The notes: generated by a model not told the origin, from the letters alone. Shown: positions 32,896 through 42,153, counted from the first letter of the stretch. The stretch is 64,000 nucleotides of DNA from Fibrobacter sp. (GCA_017642335.1 JAGCPF010000009.1:57333-121332), one strand, 5' to 3'. Numbers and translations: made by a program.

Positions 32896-34218
32896 TCACT
32901 TCTCTAAATTCTGGTGTGCCCAGTGGTTGATGACGACTGCGGCCACTTGGGTTGCCGGCTGCGAACGGATTTCCTTGTGGACCTGCATCACGACGACGAC
33001 GATAGCCTTGCTCGGGTCATCCTTGGCTTGGGCGAATCCCATGAACCAGTCGTAGCGTCCGGCCGGGTCCTTTCCGTCGAGCGATCCGGTCTTTCCGCCG
33101 AGGTTGAGCGCTTCGAAGTTCTTGCGGGCGATGTTCTTGCGCGACATGTGCTTGCGGGCGGTGCCCTTTTCGACGGCGCGGATCATGGCTTGGCGGAGCC
33201 CGTAGTAGGTGTTTTCGCTGAATTTGCCCACGTCGAGTGCAATGCGGCTAGAGGGGGCGTAGGGGGCGAGGTTCTCTGCCCACGGAATTTCGAGGGGCTG
33301 CTTCATGAGGATGGCGCGGACCTGGGCTGCGGCGAGGAGCGGCGGGAGCGTGATGTCCTCGGTAAAGCCGCAGCTGATTTCGGCGAGCCCGTAGCCTGTG
33401 TCGGGCGGGTTGTAGGTGGCGCGTCCGGGGATTCCTCCCGGGAAGTTCATGTTGTAGCCTAGGTTTTTCGCACTGCTGCGGAGTTTGTTCGCACCGACGT
33501 TCATGCCGATGATGCCGAGCGGGGCGTTGCTCGACTTGGCGTAGGCGTCCTGCAGTTCGATGGTCGTGCCGGTGTAGTCCTCGGGAACGCGGAGCTGGCT
33601 TTTGTAGAGCGTGTGGCTTGCCCCGCGCATCGGGATGGGCGTGTCGAGCGAATAGCGTCCGGATTCCATGGCTGCGGCGATGGTGACCGTCTTCGCGAGC
33701 GAGGCGGCGGGGAAGGAATTCTTGACGAAGTAGTCCGGCTGGTTCTGCACCTTGTCGTCGCGGCGTTCGCCCCAGGCGATGATTTCGTTCGTCTTGGCGT
33801 TCACGACGAGGATTACCCCGTAGTCGGGCCTGTACCGTCGGAGCATCTGGTCGATTTTTTCGGCGAGGAACACGTTTTTCTGGGACTTGATGTGTGCGCT
33901 GTCGATAATTTCGGGCTCGGGCGCATTTTCGGGGGCGATTTCGGCGACGAGTGTTGCCTGCGTGTTGCTCAGGTCTTCCTGGTGCTCCTGTTCCCTTTCG
34001 ATAGAGTCGGCTTTCTTGAGCTCGGCGATTTTCTGCTGGAGTTCCTGCGATTCCTGTGTAGCCGTTTCTTTGGGGGTGTCCTGGGGTCTAGTATCTTCGT
34101 GGAGGATGGCGGCGCCGACTCCGAAGGCGATGAGGACAAAGAGGGCTATGGCTATAATGCGGTTTCGGAGTCTCTTACGGTAGGGGAGGCGATTCGTTGT
34201 GGAGTAATAATGTTTCAT
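32896..34218 (-). CDS. Penicillin-binding protein transpeptidase
   Basis: A 440-residue membrane-anchored DD-transpeptidase. A single N-terminal helix (IIAIALFVLIAFGVGAAIL) is followed by a Gln/Glu-rich coiled-coil stretch (about 50-85), then the catalytic domain. The three active-site motifs are present: SLAK with Ser 173, SSN at 229-231 and KTG near residue 385 (LGGKTGSLD). It lacks the long N-terminal pedestal of PBP2/PBP3, so it is a compact member. It lies 3 nt after orn and 7 nt before lgt. Confidence 0.85.
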   Translation of the reverse strand: MKHYYSTTNRLPYRKRLRNRIIAIALFVLIAFGVGAAILHEDTRPQDTPKETATQESQELQQKIAELKKADSIEREQEHQEDLSNTQATLVAEIAPENAPEPEIIDSAHIKSQKNVFLAEKIDQMLRRYRPDYGVILVVNAKTNEIIAWGERRDDKVQNQPDYFVKNSFPAASLAKTVTIAAAMESGRYSLDTPIPMRGASHTLYKSQLRVPEDYTGTTIELQDAYAKSSNAPLGIIGMNVGANKLRSSAKNLGYNMNFPGGIPGRATYNPPDTGYGLAEISCGFTEDITLPPLLAAAQVRAILMKQPLEIPWAENLAPYAPSSRIALDVGKFSENTYYGLRQAMIRAVEKGTARKHMSRKNIARKNFEALNLGGKTGSLDGKDPAGRYDWFMGFAQAKDDPSKAIVVVVMQVHKEIRSQPATQVAAVVINHWAHQNLEK

Positions 34219-34221
34219 TGG

Positions 34222-34767
34222 CTACTTGAAAATGGTTTTGCGGTAGTAGGCGAGTTCGGCGATGCTTTCGCGGATGTCGTTCAGTGCTTCGTGGCGCTTT
34301 TCCTTCTGGAATTCCTCCAGTTTCGGGTACCAGCGATAGGTGAGTTCCTTTATTGAGCTCACGTCGATGTTCCTGTAGCAGAGCCACTCAGAAATTTCGG
34401 GCATGTACTTGTAGAGGAAGCGCCTGTCCTGTGTGATGGAATTGCCGCAGAGCACGTTTTTCCCCTTTTCGGTGTACGGCTTGATGAACCGGAGCGTTTC
34501 CAGTTCGGCGTCGGCTAGGGAATATTGCGAATGACGGCAGCGGTCCACGAGTCCGCTCTGGTTGTGGTGACGGGTGTTCCACTCGTCCATGCCTTCGAAA
34601 ACGTTCTCCGGCTGGTGTATCGCGATGACGGGGCCTTCGGCCAGGATTTCCAGCTCGGCGTTGGTGACGATAGTCGCGATTTCCAGGATGACGTCCTTTT
34701 CGGGGTAGAGCCCGGACATTTCCAGGTCCATCCAGACTAGGTTGTGGGAACTTTTCTTTTTCGTCAT
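34222..34767 (-). CDS. orn: Oligoribonuclease
   Basis: A 181-residue DEDDh 3'-5' exonuclease that degrades 2-5-nt RNAs, including pGpG. WMDLEMSGLYPEKDVILEIA is the first acidic motif, GNSITQDRRFL the second, and HEALNDIRESI the third with its His. The length is the same as E. coli Orn. It is the first gene of the orn-pbp-lgt transcript. Confidence 0.95.
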   Translation of the reverse strand: MTKKKSSHNLVWMDLEMSGLYPEKDVILEIATIVTNAELEILAEGPVIAIHQPENVFEGMDEWNTRHHNQSGLVDRCRHSQYSLADAELETLRFIKPYTEKGKNVLCGNSITQDRRFLYKYMPEISEWLCYRNIDVSSIKELTYRWYPKLEEFQKEKRHEALNDIRESIAELAYYRKTIFK

Positions 34768-35079
34768 GATGAATGCAAATTTAATATTTTGCCGGTTGAA
34801 GGAGGCCGTTTTGCGGGGTTCCGTCTGTAAAAAAATGGAGCGGGTCCTTTATCAAATGTAAGTATTTTGGAATTTTTTTTTATAATCTGCACCCGTGGCG
34901 ATGTCGGGTGGTAATTTGCTCCTACGGAGCCTGATTTTGGACTTTATTGTTATTTTTTTCCGTTTAATGGCAATTTTGGGCTGTTTTGTCGCTTTTTTCT
35001 TTTTTAGGTCTTTTTTAGGACTTGGAAACTGTAATCTTTTTCTATATTGGCACCATTAATTTGTTAAAGAAGGATATAT
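34768..35079. promoter_or_regulatory. T-rich intergenic region between orn and fabF with the fabF promoter
   Basis: A 312-nt AT-rich region between divergent genes. A TATATT box at 35043-35048 with TTGGAA at 35022-35027 is the likely fabF promoter, and GAAGGA precedes its ATG. A TATAAT at 34881-34886 is a second possible promoter. A small hairpin (GCTCC-TAC-GGAGC) lies near 34918-34930. No convincing gene is present. Confidence 0.5.
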
Positions 35080-36312
35080 ATGGAAGAAGTAGTTATTACC
35101 GGTATGGGCTGCGTGTCAACCCTCGGCAACTCCCCTGATCTACTCTGGAACAACCTCCTGGAAGGAAAGTCGGGAATCGATATCATCGACAGGTTCGACG
35201 TGTCCGCTTTCCCGATCAAGATTGCCGCTGCAGTCAAGGAATTCGATGCGTCCGAGTATTTCAGCAACCGCGACCAGTCCAGGTATTCCAAGTGCATCCA
35301 GTATGCGGTATTCTCTGCCTTCCAGGCTTTGAAAAATGCTGGAATCAATCCCGAGAACGAGGATCCTACCCGTTCCGGTGTGATTATCGGTGCCGGTATC
35401 GGCGGCATGAACCCCTACATGGAAAACGCCGTCACGCTCGCCAACCGTGGCCCGAGCCGCGTATCCCCGTTCTTCATCCCGATGTCCATCACCAACATGC
35501 CGGCTGGCGAAGTCTCCAACCGCACCAAGTGGATGGGCCCCTGCTATGCAGTCGTTTCCGCATGTGCCACTTCTAACCATTCTATTGCCGCCGCCTACGA
35601 CCAGATTCGCTTCGGTCGTGCCGACATCATGCTGGCTGGCGGTGCCGACGAGACGGTCAACCCGCTCGCCCTCGCTGGCTTTACCTCCATGCACGCACTG
35701 AGCAAGCGCAACGACGATCCGACGACCGCTTCCCGCCCGTTCGACAAGGGCCGCGACGGCTTCGTCATCGGCGAAGGTTCCGGTATCCTCGTGCTCGAAA
35801 GCCGCACGCACGCCGAAAAGCGCGGTGCCAACATCCTCGCTCGCATTGCGGGTGTCGGTGTCAGTGCCGATGCCCACCACATGTCCGCTCCCCGCGAAGA
35901 CGGTGAAGGCGTTCGCCTCGCCATCGAGATGGCCCTCCGCGAAGCTGGCATCTCCCCGAAGGACGTCGGATACGTCAATACGCACGGTACCTCCACTCCG
36001 CTGGGCGACGTCGCCGAATGCTCCGCCCTCGAGAAGGTTTTCGCCGGCTCTTTGGACAGCCTCAAGGTGAACTCCTCCAAGTGCATGATCGGCCACGCCC
36101 TCGGTGCTGCCGGTGCTCTTGAAGCCATCATCACCGTGAAGTCCCTCGTGAACCAGACCATCCATGCGACAAGGAACGTCTTCGAACAGGACGAACGCAT
36201 CCACCTGGATGTCTGCGCGAACGGCAACGTGAACCATTCGTTCAAGTACGCTCTCTCCGACAGCTTCGGCTTCGGCGGACAGAACAGCGTGCTCCTGCTT
36301 GCCCGCGACTAA
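35080..36312 (+). CDS. fabF: 3-oxoacyl-[acyl-carrier-protein] synthase II
   Basis: A 410-residue condensing enzyme of fatty-acid elongation. The Cys-His-His triad is intact: Cys 162 in VSACATSNHS, His 302 in NTHGTSTPLGD and His 339 in KCMIGHALGAAGA. The C-terminal GFGGQNSVLLL motif is typical. It stands alone between its own promoter and a strong terminator, without acpP or other fab genes nearby. Confidence 0.95.
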   Translation: MEEVVITGMGCVSTLGNSPDLLWNNLLEGKSGIDIIDRFDVSAFPIKIAAAVKEFDASEYFSNRDQSRYSKCIQYAVFSAFQALKNAGINPENEDPTRSGVIIGAGIGGMNPYMENAVTLANRGPSRVSPFFIPMSITNMPAGEVSNRTKWMGPCYAVVSACATSNHSIAAAYDQIRFGRADIMLAGGADETVNPLALAGFTSMHALSKRNDDPTTASRPFDKGRDGFVIGEGSGILVLESRTHAEKRGANILARIAGVGVSADAHHMSAPREDGEGVRLAIEMALREAGISPKDVGYVNTHGTSTPLGDVAECSALEKVFAGSLDSLKVNSSKCMIGHALGAAGALEAIITVKSLVNQTIHATRNVFEQDERIHLDVCANGNVNHSFKYALSDSFGFGGQNSVLLLARD

Positions 36313-36338
36313 TCGAGTCGCCAGCATTCCAGAATATT

Positions 36339-36375
36339 ATCCCCGCCTTGGTTCATAGGGCGGGGATTTCTTTTT
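36339..36375 (+). terminator. fabF terminator
   Basis: A 9-bp perfect stem (ATCCCCGCC at 36339-36347, GGCGGGGAT at 36359-36367) with an 11-nt loop, followed by TTCTTTTT. Confidence 0.9.
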
Positions 36376-36402
36376 AGGACATAAAAATCTATCTTTACGC
36401 GT

Positions 36403-37332
36403 GTGAAATTGGCTGGTTCGAAAATAATCGCTTTTTTTGTGCTTGTGCTGCTTGCCGGAACTGCTGTGGCTGCTCCCGGCGATCCGCTTACGTGGCGTGA
36501 TTCCACGTGGGATTATCGCAGCGAGGACTCGGTTGACATTGCTGCGGAGGTCTCTGTCCCGAAGGTTGCAGGCGTTGCGTCCCTGACTCTCATTGCCTAT
36601 GGCGCCGCCTACTGGCTCGTTTTCCACAAAGGCTGGTGGGATGACGAAGAAAGCCATTTTCATTTCGAGAACGACTTTGACTATGCGTTGAATCTCGATA
36701 AGTTCGGGCACTTCGCTGCGGGCGTTGTCTTGGGTGAGAGCTTCTACGAAGGGTACCGCTGGGCTGGGGCGAGCGAGTTCAACGCTTACCTGTTTGCGGG
36801 TCTTTCGGCGATGATGACTCATATCGCAATCGACGTGAAGGACGGATACTCGCCGGAGTGGGGCTTCAGCATATGCGACGTTCTTTCGGGGACGCTTGGC
36901 GGGTTCCTGCCGATGGCGGAGCGCTACGTTCCCCTGTTCAAATATATCGACCTCAAGTGGAGTTACTGGATTAATACCAAGGCGTACTACAGGCAAAGCG
37001 ATACCGGCATCTTTACCGACGACTACGTAAATCAGACTTTCTGGGTTTCGTTCAAACCTTACCGGTTGATGCCATCCGGGGCCAGCGCCTATTACCCGAG
37101 TTGGCTCGCCATTGCTGCGGGCTTGAGCATAGATGAAAAGGTGTTTACCAAGGAACCTCACCCACGCCGTGAACTCTACCTGGCTCTTGACTACGATTTT
37201 GAGGCGTTCCGTCCGCAAAGTCGCCTTGCCCGTACGTTGGTCAAGTTTCTGAACTATTTCAAGCTGCCGGCCCCGACAATCCAGGTGTATCCGGAATTCC
37301 ATTGGTACTTGCTCTACCCGATAAAGTTCTAG
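36403..37332 (+). CDS. DUF2279-type exported protein
   Basis: A 309-residue protein with a signal peptide (GSKIIAFFVLVLLAGTAVAAPGD). The core LNLDKFGHFAAGVVLGESFYEGYRWAG with ICDVLSGTLGGFLP matches DUF2279 (YfiM-like) proteins, which have several hydrophobic segments and are of unknown function. The GTG at 36403 lies 7 nt after a TATCTT box and has no ribosome site, so a leaderless start is likely. The FISUMP gene follows 31 nt downstream. Confidence 0.65.
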   Translation: MKLAGSKIIAFFVLVLLAGTAVAAPGDPLTWRDSTWDYRSEDSVDIAAEVSVPKVAGVASLTLIAYGAAYWLVFHKGWWDDEESHFHFENDFDYALNLDKFGHFAAGVVLGESFYEGYRWAGASEFNAYLFAGLSAMMTHIAIDVKDGYSPEWGFSICDVLSGTLGGFLPMAERYVPLFKYIDLKWSYWINTKAYYRQSDTGIFTDDYVNQTFWVSFKPYRLMPSGASAYYPSWLAIAAGLSIDEKVFTKEPHPRRELYLALDYDFEAFRPQSRLARTLVKFLNYFKLPAPTIQVYPEFHWYLLYPIKF

Positions 37333-37363
37333 CTTGTCGGCCGATTTTAACAAAGGTTTTTTT

Positions 37364-37942
37364 ATGAAAAATGCTCTTGTAAAAATGATGGCTCTGCTGA
37401 CAGTCCTTCCGCTCGTTTGTTCCGCTGCCCCGCAGACGGGGACGTTCCGCGACGGACGTGACGGCCATACGTACAAGACGGTCGTCATCGGGAGCCGCGT
37501 ATGGATGGCGGAGAACATGGCGTTCAACGTGAAGGGGAGCGCCTGCTACGACAACAAGCCCGAGAACTGCGCGAAGTATGGCCGCCTCTACAATTTCGAG
37601 ATGGCGAACAAGGCATGCCCATCGGGCTGGCACCTGCCCGACAACGACGAGTGGAAACGTTTTCGCACCTTCATCGAGGATAGCGACGGCAAGGAAGCTG
37701 CGTGGGTGAGCCTAAAGTCCCGCGACAAGTGGAATGGCAGCGACCGCTACGGTTTCGATGTCGTGCCGGCGGGCAAGGCGACGGATGAGTTTCTGGAACT
37801 GGGTGTCTCCGCGCATTTCTGGAGCGCCACAAGCGAAGACGGCGACGCTTACGGTTGGCACCTGGCCCCTCCGGGTGATTTCGGTGTAGATTTTGATATC
37901 AGCAGCAACATGTATTCCGTGCGCTGCCTCAAGGATTACTAG
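37364..37942 (+). CDS. FISUMP-domain exported protein
   Basis: A 192-residue protein with a cleavable signal (MKNALVKMMALLTVLPLVCSAAPQ) and little else but one FISUMP domain: YKTVVIGSRVWMAENMAFNV, GRLYNFEMANKACPSGWHLP, SAHFWSATSED and YSVRCLKDY. Unlike the copy at 19360 it has no Ser-rich linker, and its lone Cys in the signal may or may not be lipidated. AAAGG precedes the ATG. The 3' end overlaps convergent pgpA by 4 nt. Confidence 0.85.
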   Translation: MKNALVKMMALLTVLPLVCSAAPQTGTFRDGRDGHTYKTVVIGSRVWMAENMAFNVKGSACYDNKPENCAKYGRLYNFEMANKACPSGWHLPDNDEWKRFRTFIEDSDGKEAAWVSLKSRDKWNGSDRYGFDVVPAGKATDEFLELGVSAHFWSATSEDGDAYGWHLAPPGDFGVDFDISSNMYSVRCLKDY

Positions 37943-38541
37943 AAGCTAAGGGCAAAGGCAACCATAGTCCCGAACCAGAGTACGATTGCCGCATAAAGTC
38001 CGCCGAGAAGGTCGTCCGCCATCACGCCCCAGGCTCCGGGGAGTTTTTCGAACTTGTGTATGCCGAGCGGCTTGAGAATGTCGAAGAAGCGGAACAGCCC
38101 GAATGCAATGGCCAGGAAGAAGGGGTATTCGATAATTAAATTGCTGGGTAGGAACGCAAGCGCCATAAAGATGCCGCAGACTTCGTCGATGACAATCCAG
38201 CCGGGGTCTTCGGTGCCGGTGTCCTTCATTGCTTTTTTTACGAAGGGGATGGCCCCGAAGAATACGATAAGGGCGGCAGCTAGGAAAAACAGGTTTATAA
38301 ACAAGCCGAATAACTTGCCACCGACGAATAAGTCGGAGCCAAAATCGAACAGGGTGCATGCTAGGACGGCCATGGGGTAGGCGATAACCGCTGCGGCGAG
38401 GCTTCCCATGGTACCGGGCGCTTTTGGCGACATGCCCGAGCCAAAGAATGTCACGATAAGAGCGGTGAGCTTGTCTGTCCCGCGCCACTCGTGCGGCACG
38501 CGCTTCTTTCCGTATTTTTCTTTCAACTCAGCACTATTCAT
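37939..38541 (-). CDS. pgpA: Phosphatidylglycerophosphatase A
   Basis: A 200-residue inner-membrane phosphatase that converts phosphatidylglycerophosphate to phosphatidylglycerol. The family pattern is clear: FFGSGMSPKAPGTMGSLAA, DPGWIVIDEVCGIFMA (with the conserved acidic residues) and DILKPLGIHKFEKLPGAWGVMADDLLGG. Four membrane helices are predicted by eye. The ATG abuts the heptamer array that also covers the end of hflX, so its ribosome site comes from repeat sequence (AATGAGAA). Confidence 0.9.
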   Translation of the reverse strand: MNSAELKEKYGKKRVPHEWRGTDKLTALIVTFFGSGMSPKAPGTMGSLAAAVIAYPMAVLACTLFDFGSDLFVGGKLFGLFINLFFLAAALIVFFGAIPFVKKAMKDTGTEDPGWIVIDEVCGIFMALAFLPSNLIIEYPFFLAIAFGLFRFFDILKPLGIHKFEKLPGAWGVMADDLLGGLYAAIVLWFGTMVAFALSF

Positions 38542-38597
38542 TTCTCATTCCTCATGGCTCATGGCTCATCGCTCACCGCTCGTTGCTCATTGCTCTT
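38542..38597. repeat. Heptamer array (8 units) across the hflX 3' end
   Basis: Eight 7-nt units (such as GGCTCAT GGCTCAT) fill the gap between pgpA and hflX and extend ~38 nt into hflX. The hflX stop codon (38559-38561) lies within it. Confidence 0.8.
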
Positions 38598-39785
38598 GTC
38601 CGAAACACTTTCGGCGGGGTGCAACGGCCAGGGCGATTCCACGACTTCCTTGATTTTTTCGGCCTGAGCTTCGCGTTTCTTTTTCCAGTTTTCCAGCTGT
38701 TCCTTGAAGGCGTTCTTCAGCCTTTCCATGCCGATGTTTTCCTTGGCGCTCACCGGGATGGCCTCCGGGTAGTTCTCGCGGAGTTCCGTGCGTCGTGTCT
38801 CGTCGCAAATTTCTGCCTTGTTGAACACGCGGATGCGCGGAGTGTCTTTGCTGATAATGCCTTCGAGCGTCTTGTGCGTCACTTCCAGGTGCTCGCGGTA
38901 ATCGGGGGCAGAGCCGTCCACGACTTCGAGGATGCAGTCGGCGTGCGCGGCGACCCCGAGCGTGCTCTTGAATGTCTCGATGAGGTTGTGCGGCAGCTTG
39001 CGGATAAAGCCCACCGTATCGGAGAGAATGATGTTTTCCCCGTCGAGGTAGAGCTTGCGCGTGGTGCTGTCGAGGGTTGCGAAGAGCTTGTCTTCTACAT
39101 AGACGTCGGCCCCAGTCAAACGGTTCGTGAGCGTGGACTTGCCTGCGTTCGTGTAGCCGACAATGCCGACTTGGAAAATGTCGTTGCGCTTGTTCGCCTG
39201 GCTTTCGCGGGCCTCCTCGATTTTCTCGAGCTTTTTCTTGAGTTCCTGAATGCGCTTGCGGATCATGCGGCGGTCGGTTTCGAGCTGCGTCTCACCCGGC
39301 CCCTTGGTGCCGATGCCGCCATTGTGTTGGCGGCATAGGTGCGTCCACGCACCGGTGAGCCGCGGCATCATGTATTGCAGCTGCGCGACTTCGACCATCA
39401 GGCGGCTTTCTGCCGTGATGGCGTGCTTTGCGAAAATGTCGAGGATGAGGCCCGTACGGTCGAGCACCTTGATTCCGGGCAGGCGCTGTTCCAGGTTCCT
39501 CACCTGGGAACCCGAAAGGTCGTCGTCGAACACGACCATCTTGGCGTTCTGCTCTTCGAGGGCGCGCTTGACTTCGTTCACCTTGCCTTCGCCGATAAGC
39601 GTTGCCGGGCTAAAATTCTGTACGCGTTGCAAAAAGCTCTGCACCACCTCTGCTCCAGCAGTCTCGGCGAGCCTTCCCAGCTCTGCGAGCTGTTCTCCGG
39701 CAAGCCACGGGCGTACCTTGGGTGTCGAAATGCCTACGAGAATGCAGCGCTCTTTTTCGGGTTTGTGCTCTGTTATTTGCTTCAT
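38559..39785 (-). CDS. hflX: Ribosome-associated GTPase HflX
   Basis: A 408-residue GTPase that splits or rescues stalled ribosomes. The N-terminal HflX domain (LIGEGKVNEVKRAL, VVFDDDLSGSQVRNLE) is followed by GGIGTKGPGETQLETDRR and the G domain: GYTNAGKST (G1), the TTR loop, SDTVGFI (G3) and FNKAEIC (G4-like). The last ~14 residues (SDKSNEQRAVSDEP) are encoded by the heptamer array and have no counterpart in the family, so the original end has been replaced or extended. It follows a 55-codon ORF by 7 nt. Confidence 0.93.
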   Translation of the reverse strand: MKQITEHKPEKERCILVGISTPKVRPWLAGEQLAELGRLAETAGAEVVQSFLQRVQNFSPATLIGEGKVNEVKRALEEQNAKMVVFDDDLSGSQVRNLEQRLPGIKVLDRTGLILDIFAKHAITAESRLMVEVAQLQYMMPRLTGAWTHLCRQHNGGIGTKGPGETQLETDRRMIRKRIQELKKKLEKIEEARESQANKRNDIFQVGIVGYTNAGKSTLTNRLTGADVYVEDKLFATLDSTTRKLYLDGENIILSDTVGFIRKLPHNLIETFKSTLGVAAHADCILEVVDGSAPDYREHLEVTHKTLEGIISKDTPRIRVFNKAEICDETRRTELRENYPEAIPVSAKENIGMERLKNAFKEQLENWKKKREAQAEKIKEVVESPWPLHPAESVSDKSNEQRAVSDEP

Positions 39786-39792
39786 TAAAAAA

Positions 39793-39960
39793 TTACTTGT
39801 CGTTTCCGCTTAACTTTAAAAACCAATAGTCTTCGCTATTGATGGAACTGGCGTTCAGAATCGGATCGTCGGCCAGATTCTGGGCTGCGTCATTTGGCGC
39901 CGGGTTTGGGCTTGCTCCATTTGTGGAGCTGTTGTCTTTGTCAAGATCTTTATCGTCCAT
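39793..39960 (-). CDS. Small acidic protein upstream of hflX, 55 residues
   Basis: ATG 39960 lies 6 nt after a TATATT box (minus strand 39967-39972), so translation may be leaderless. The product (MDDKDLDKDNSSTNGASPNP, then a disordered middle, ending SINSEDYWFLKLSGNDK) is acidic and Asn/Pro-rich with an aromatic C-terminal patch. It ends 7 nt before hflX and is probably in its transcript. It also lies next to the terminator of the radical-SAM operon, so a role as substrate peptide cannot be excluded, but it is transcribed separately. Confidence 0.5.
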   Translation of the reverse strand: MDDKDLDKDNSSTNGASPNPAPNDAAQNLADDPILNASSINSEDYWFLKLSGNDK

Positions 39961-39971
39961 GATTCTAATAT

Positions 39972-40000
39972 AAAAAAACTGGCCAAATAATTGACCAGTT
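39972..40000 (-). terminator. Terminator of the radical-SAM operon
   Basis: An imperfect inverted repeat (AACTGG..CAAAT / ATTTG..CCAGTT on alternate strands) followed on the minus strand by seven T. The T-run merges with the TATATT box of the 55-codon ORF. Confidence 0.8.
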
Positions 40001-40034
40001 TAGTGTAATATTCCTGCAGAAAGATTATGCCTGG

Positions 40035-42134
40035 CTAGATGATATTGGGGGGTGCTTGTTCAAGCGTTTTTCCAGCAAGGCAATCCAGCCCGATTTGTAG
40101 GCAAGACGTGTCATTATCGGTTTTGTTCAAGACGAAGATGAGATTCTTTTTCCATAGTTTATCTTCGGCTATGGACGAAAGCTTGACATGCTTTGAAAAA
40201 CCTCGTTCGTTGAGGGTGATGAGGAGGATATTCAGTGTCTCGTACCCTTTTTCGGTATCACTTGAATTAGACAAGATAATTACATCGTTCTCGTCTAGTT
40301 CCAGATTTTCTAAATCTGAAAATGTTTTCTCCAAGGAATCCGGAGAGTGGACCAAAGAGATGTACAAGGGAATTTTGCATTCCTTTCCCTTGCGACATTC
40401 TGTGAATTTCTTGATCAGCGGGTTTATGCTCTTGCCGTCTGTTGTGAAATCAACCTGGACCGCTTGGATATTTGCGCTTGCCAGCAAGTTGTACGATTCG
40501 CTGGTTGCTATGGCCTCATCGTTTGTTATGAGGTTGTATGTGATATTTTTTTCTTTTAGAAGATTGAGAATTTTTGAGAAATCAGCACAGTTGCTTATCT
40601 TGCTGGTGCAGACTTGGAGTATGCACTTGTCGTTGATGTTGTGGACTTTGAGAAGTGCTTCGAAAAGTTCTTCATCCATAACTTCGTTGTTGCTTGAACC
40701 TAGAGAAATAAAGATGTTGCGCCACTTGGTTTCTTCAAATTCGCGATCAACTAGGTATGGAATATTCGGATCTTCGGCAATTCTTCCTATCAAATAGGGT
40801 ATGATTTTCTTGTAAAATGAACATACTTCTGTTTCGTCTTCTTCCTTGATTCCTGAGTAGTAATCCGCAGAATAGCAGAGTCCCCCGCAGATTCCCCTCC
40901 AGATGCAGTCCTTGCAGCGTTTGATGTTTTCCTTACAGCGTGATGCCGCTTTTTTTCTGATGGGACTTTCTAGAAGCTGGTCCTTTATATGCCCCTTTTC
41001 AAGGGATCCTATCAAAAAGTCTTTGTCGCCGGTAAAGTTGTCGCAGGCGTAAAAATTTCCGTGAACATCGATGCCGAGTAATTTTCGGGCGGCTCCGCAA
41101 GGGGAGTCCATGCACATAAAAGTTTTTTTATTAAAATAAATGCTTTGTATCAGGTTCGATAAAATCCGTTCTGCGATCCATTCGTTTCTGTCGTGCGTCT
41201 TGTTGTGTGCGAGAACTCTGTCTAGGATGACTTTATAAGCCTCAAATATGGTATCGCCATCGACATAGTAATTGGAATCGTCCTTGCCTCGTCCATTTTT
41301 TTGAATGGGGGAGAAGGATATCGCATAGATTTTGTTCTCAAGGAAAAAATTGATGGTCTCGTTTATGTATTTGGCATTCAGTCCGTTCAATACGGATATC
41401 GCTCCGAAGTTTACTTTGTGCTTTTGGAGTATCTTTATTCCGCGCATTACATGCTCGAAAGACCCCTTGCCTCCTAGGTAGTACCTTGAAGCGTCTTGGA
41501 TGAATTGAGGACCATCAATGCTTACCCCAACGTCAATTTTGTTCTCCTTGAGAAACTCTGCAATTTCGTCGGTTATCAATGTGCCGTTTGTTTGGATGGA
41601 TAGGGTGAGCCTGTCTCGATAGGGCTTGGCGTATTCCGTTACCTTCTTCATTATTTCGAAGTTGAGTAACGGTTCGCCTCCATGAAATGAGTAGTTGAGG
41701 GGTAGTCGGTCGTTTTTGTGCATCTCGATGAATTCATCGACTATCCGAATAGCTGTTTTTTCATCCATCATGCCTTTCTTTTGGCACCCGGCTTCTATGT
41801 AGCAATAGGAACAGTTTAAATTGCATCTTTCGGTCAGCTTTGCGACTGCCAATGATGGGAGCATGAGTGGATCTAGATTTTTCTGAACGGCTCCTAAGGT
41901 TTCTTGTATGCGTGATTCGCTATTACGCATTACTTTAAGGAGGTCTAATATTTCGGATGCAGCTAAATTAGGAAACTTGTTTATGATGCTTTCTATGTCG
42001 GATGTTTTTTCCATTTCGGAAACAACGTCCCTGTAAGATTTGTCAAGGATTATCCAGGCGCCTGTTGGTGCGTGAATGGCAAGTAGGCGATTTGCAAAGG
42101 GGAGCCATTCTCTATCTATTTGTTTTATAAGCAT
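40035..42134 (-). CDS. Radical SAM/SPASM peptide maturase (FibroRumin-like)
   Basis: A 699-residue enzyme. The radical-SAM cluster motif is CNLNCSYC with Cys 104, 108 and 111, followed by the SAM-binding FHGGEPLLNF and the usual LSIQTNGTLI and VGVSIDGP strands. A SPASM domain with many Cys follows (CGAARKLLGIDVHGNFYACD; RCKDCIWRGICGGLC; VCSFYKK) and would bind auxiliary Fe-S clusters. Such enzymes modify ribosomal peptides. The N-terminal ~90 residues and the last ~210 residues (another alpha/beta domain without Cys clusters) are extra. ATG 42134 is chosen over an upstream TTG. It follows the 131-residue gene, separated by a hairpin, and resembles maturases called the FibroRumin system. Confidence 0.85.
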   Translation of the reverse strand: MLIKQIDREWLPFANRLLAIHAPTGAWIILDKSYRDVVSEMEKTSDIESIINKFPNLAASEILDLLKVMRNSESRIQETLGAVQKNLDPLMLPSLAVAKLTERCNLNCSYCYIEAGCQKKGMMDEKTAIRIVDEFIEMHKNDRLPLNYSFHGGEPLLNFEIMKKVTEYAKPYRDRLTLSIQTNGTLITDEIAEFLKENKIDVGVSIDGPQFIQDASRYYLGGKGSFEHVMRGIKILQKHKVNFGAISVLNGLNAKYINETINFFLENKIYAISFSPIQKNGRGKDDSNYYVDGDTIFEAYKVILDRVLAHNKTHDRNEWIAERILSNLIQSIYFNKKTFMCMDSPCGAARKLLGIDVHGNFYACDNFTGDKDFLIGSLEKGHIKDQLLESPIRKKAASRCKENIKRCKDCIWRGICGGLCYSADYYSGIKEEDETEVCSFYKKIIPYLIGRIAEDPNIPYLVDREFEETKWRNIFISLGSSNNEVMDEELFEALLKVHNINDKCILQVCTSKISNCADFSKILNLLKEKNITYNLITNDEAIATSESYNLLASANIQAVQVDFTTDGKSINPLIKKFTECRKGKECKIPLYISLVHSPDSLEKTFSDLENLELDENDVIILSNSSDTEKGYETLNILLITLNERGFSKHVKLSSIAEDKLWKKNLIFVLNKTDNDTSCLQIGLDCLAGKTLEQAPPNII

Positions 42135-42153
42135 TCGTTTATTTAAATGGAAT

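Noticed and set aside
34901..35059. 52-codon hydrophobic ORF upstream of fabF
   Set aside because: The region is T-rich, so Phe/Leu codons arise by chance. It contains the fabF promoter box and has no ribosome site.
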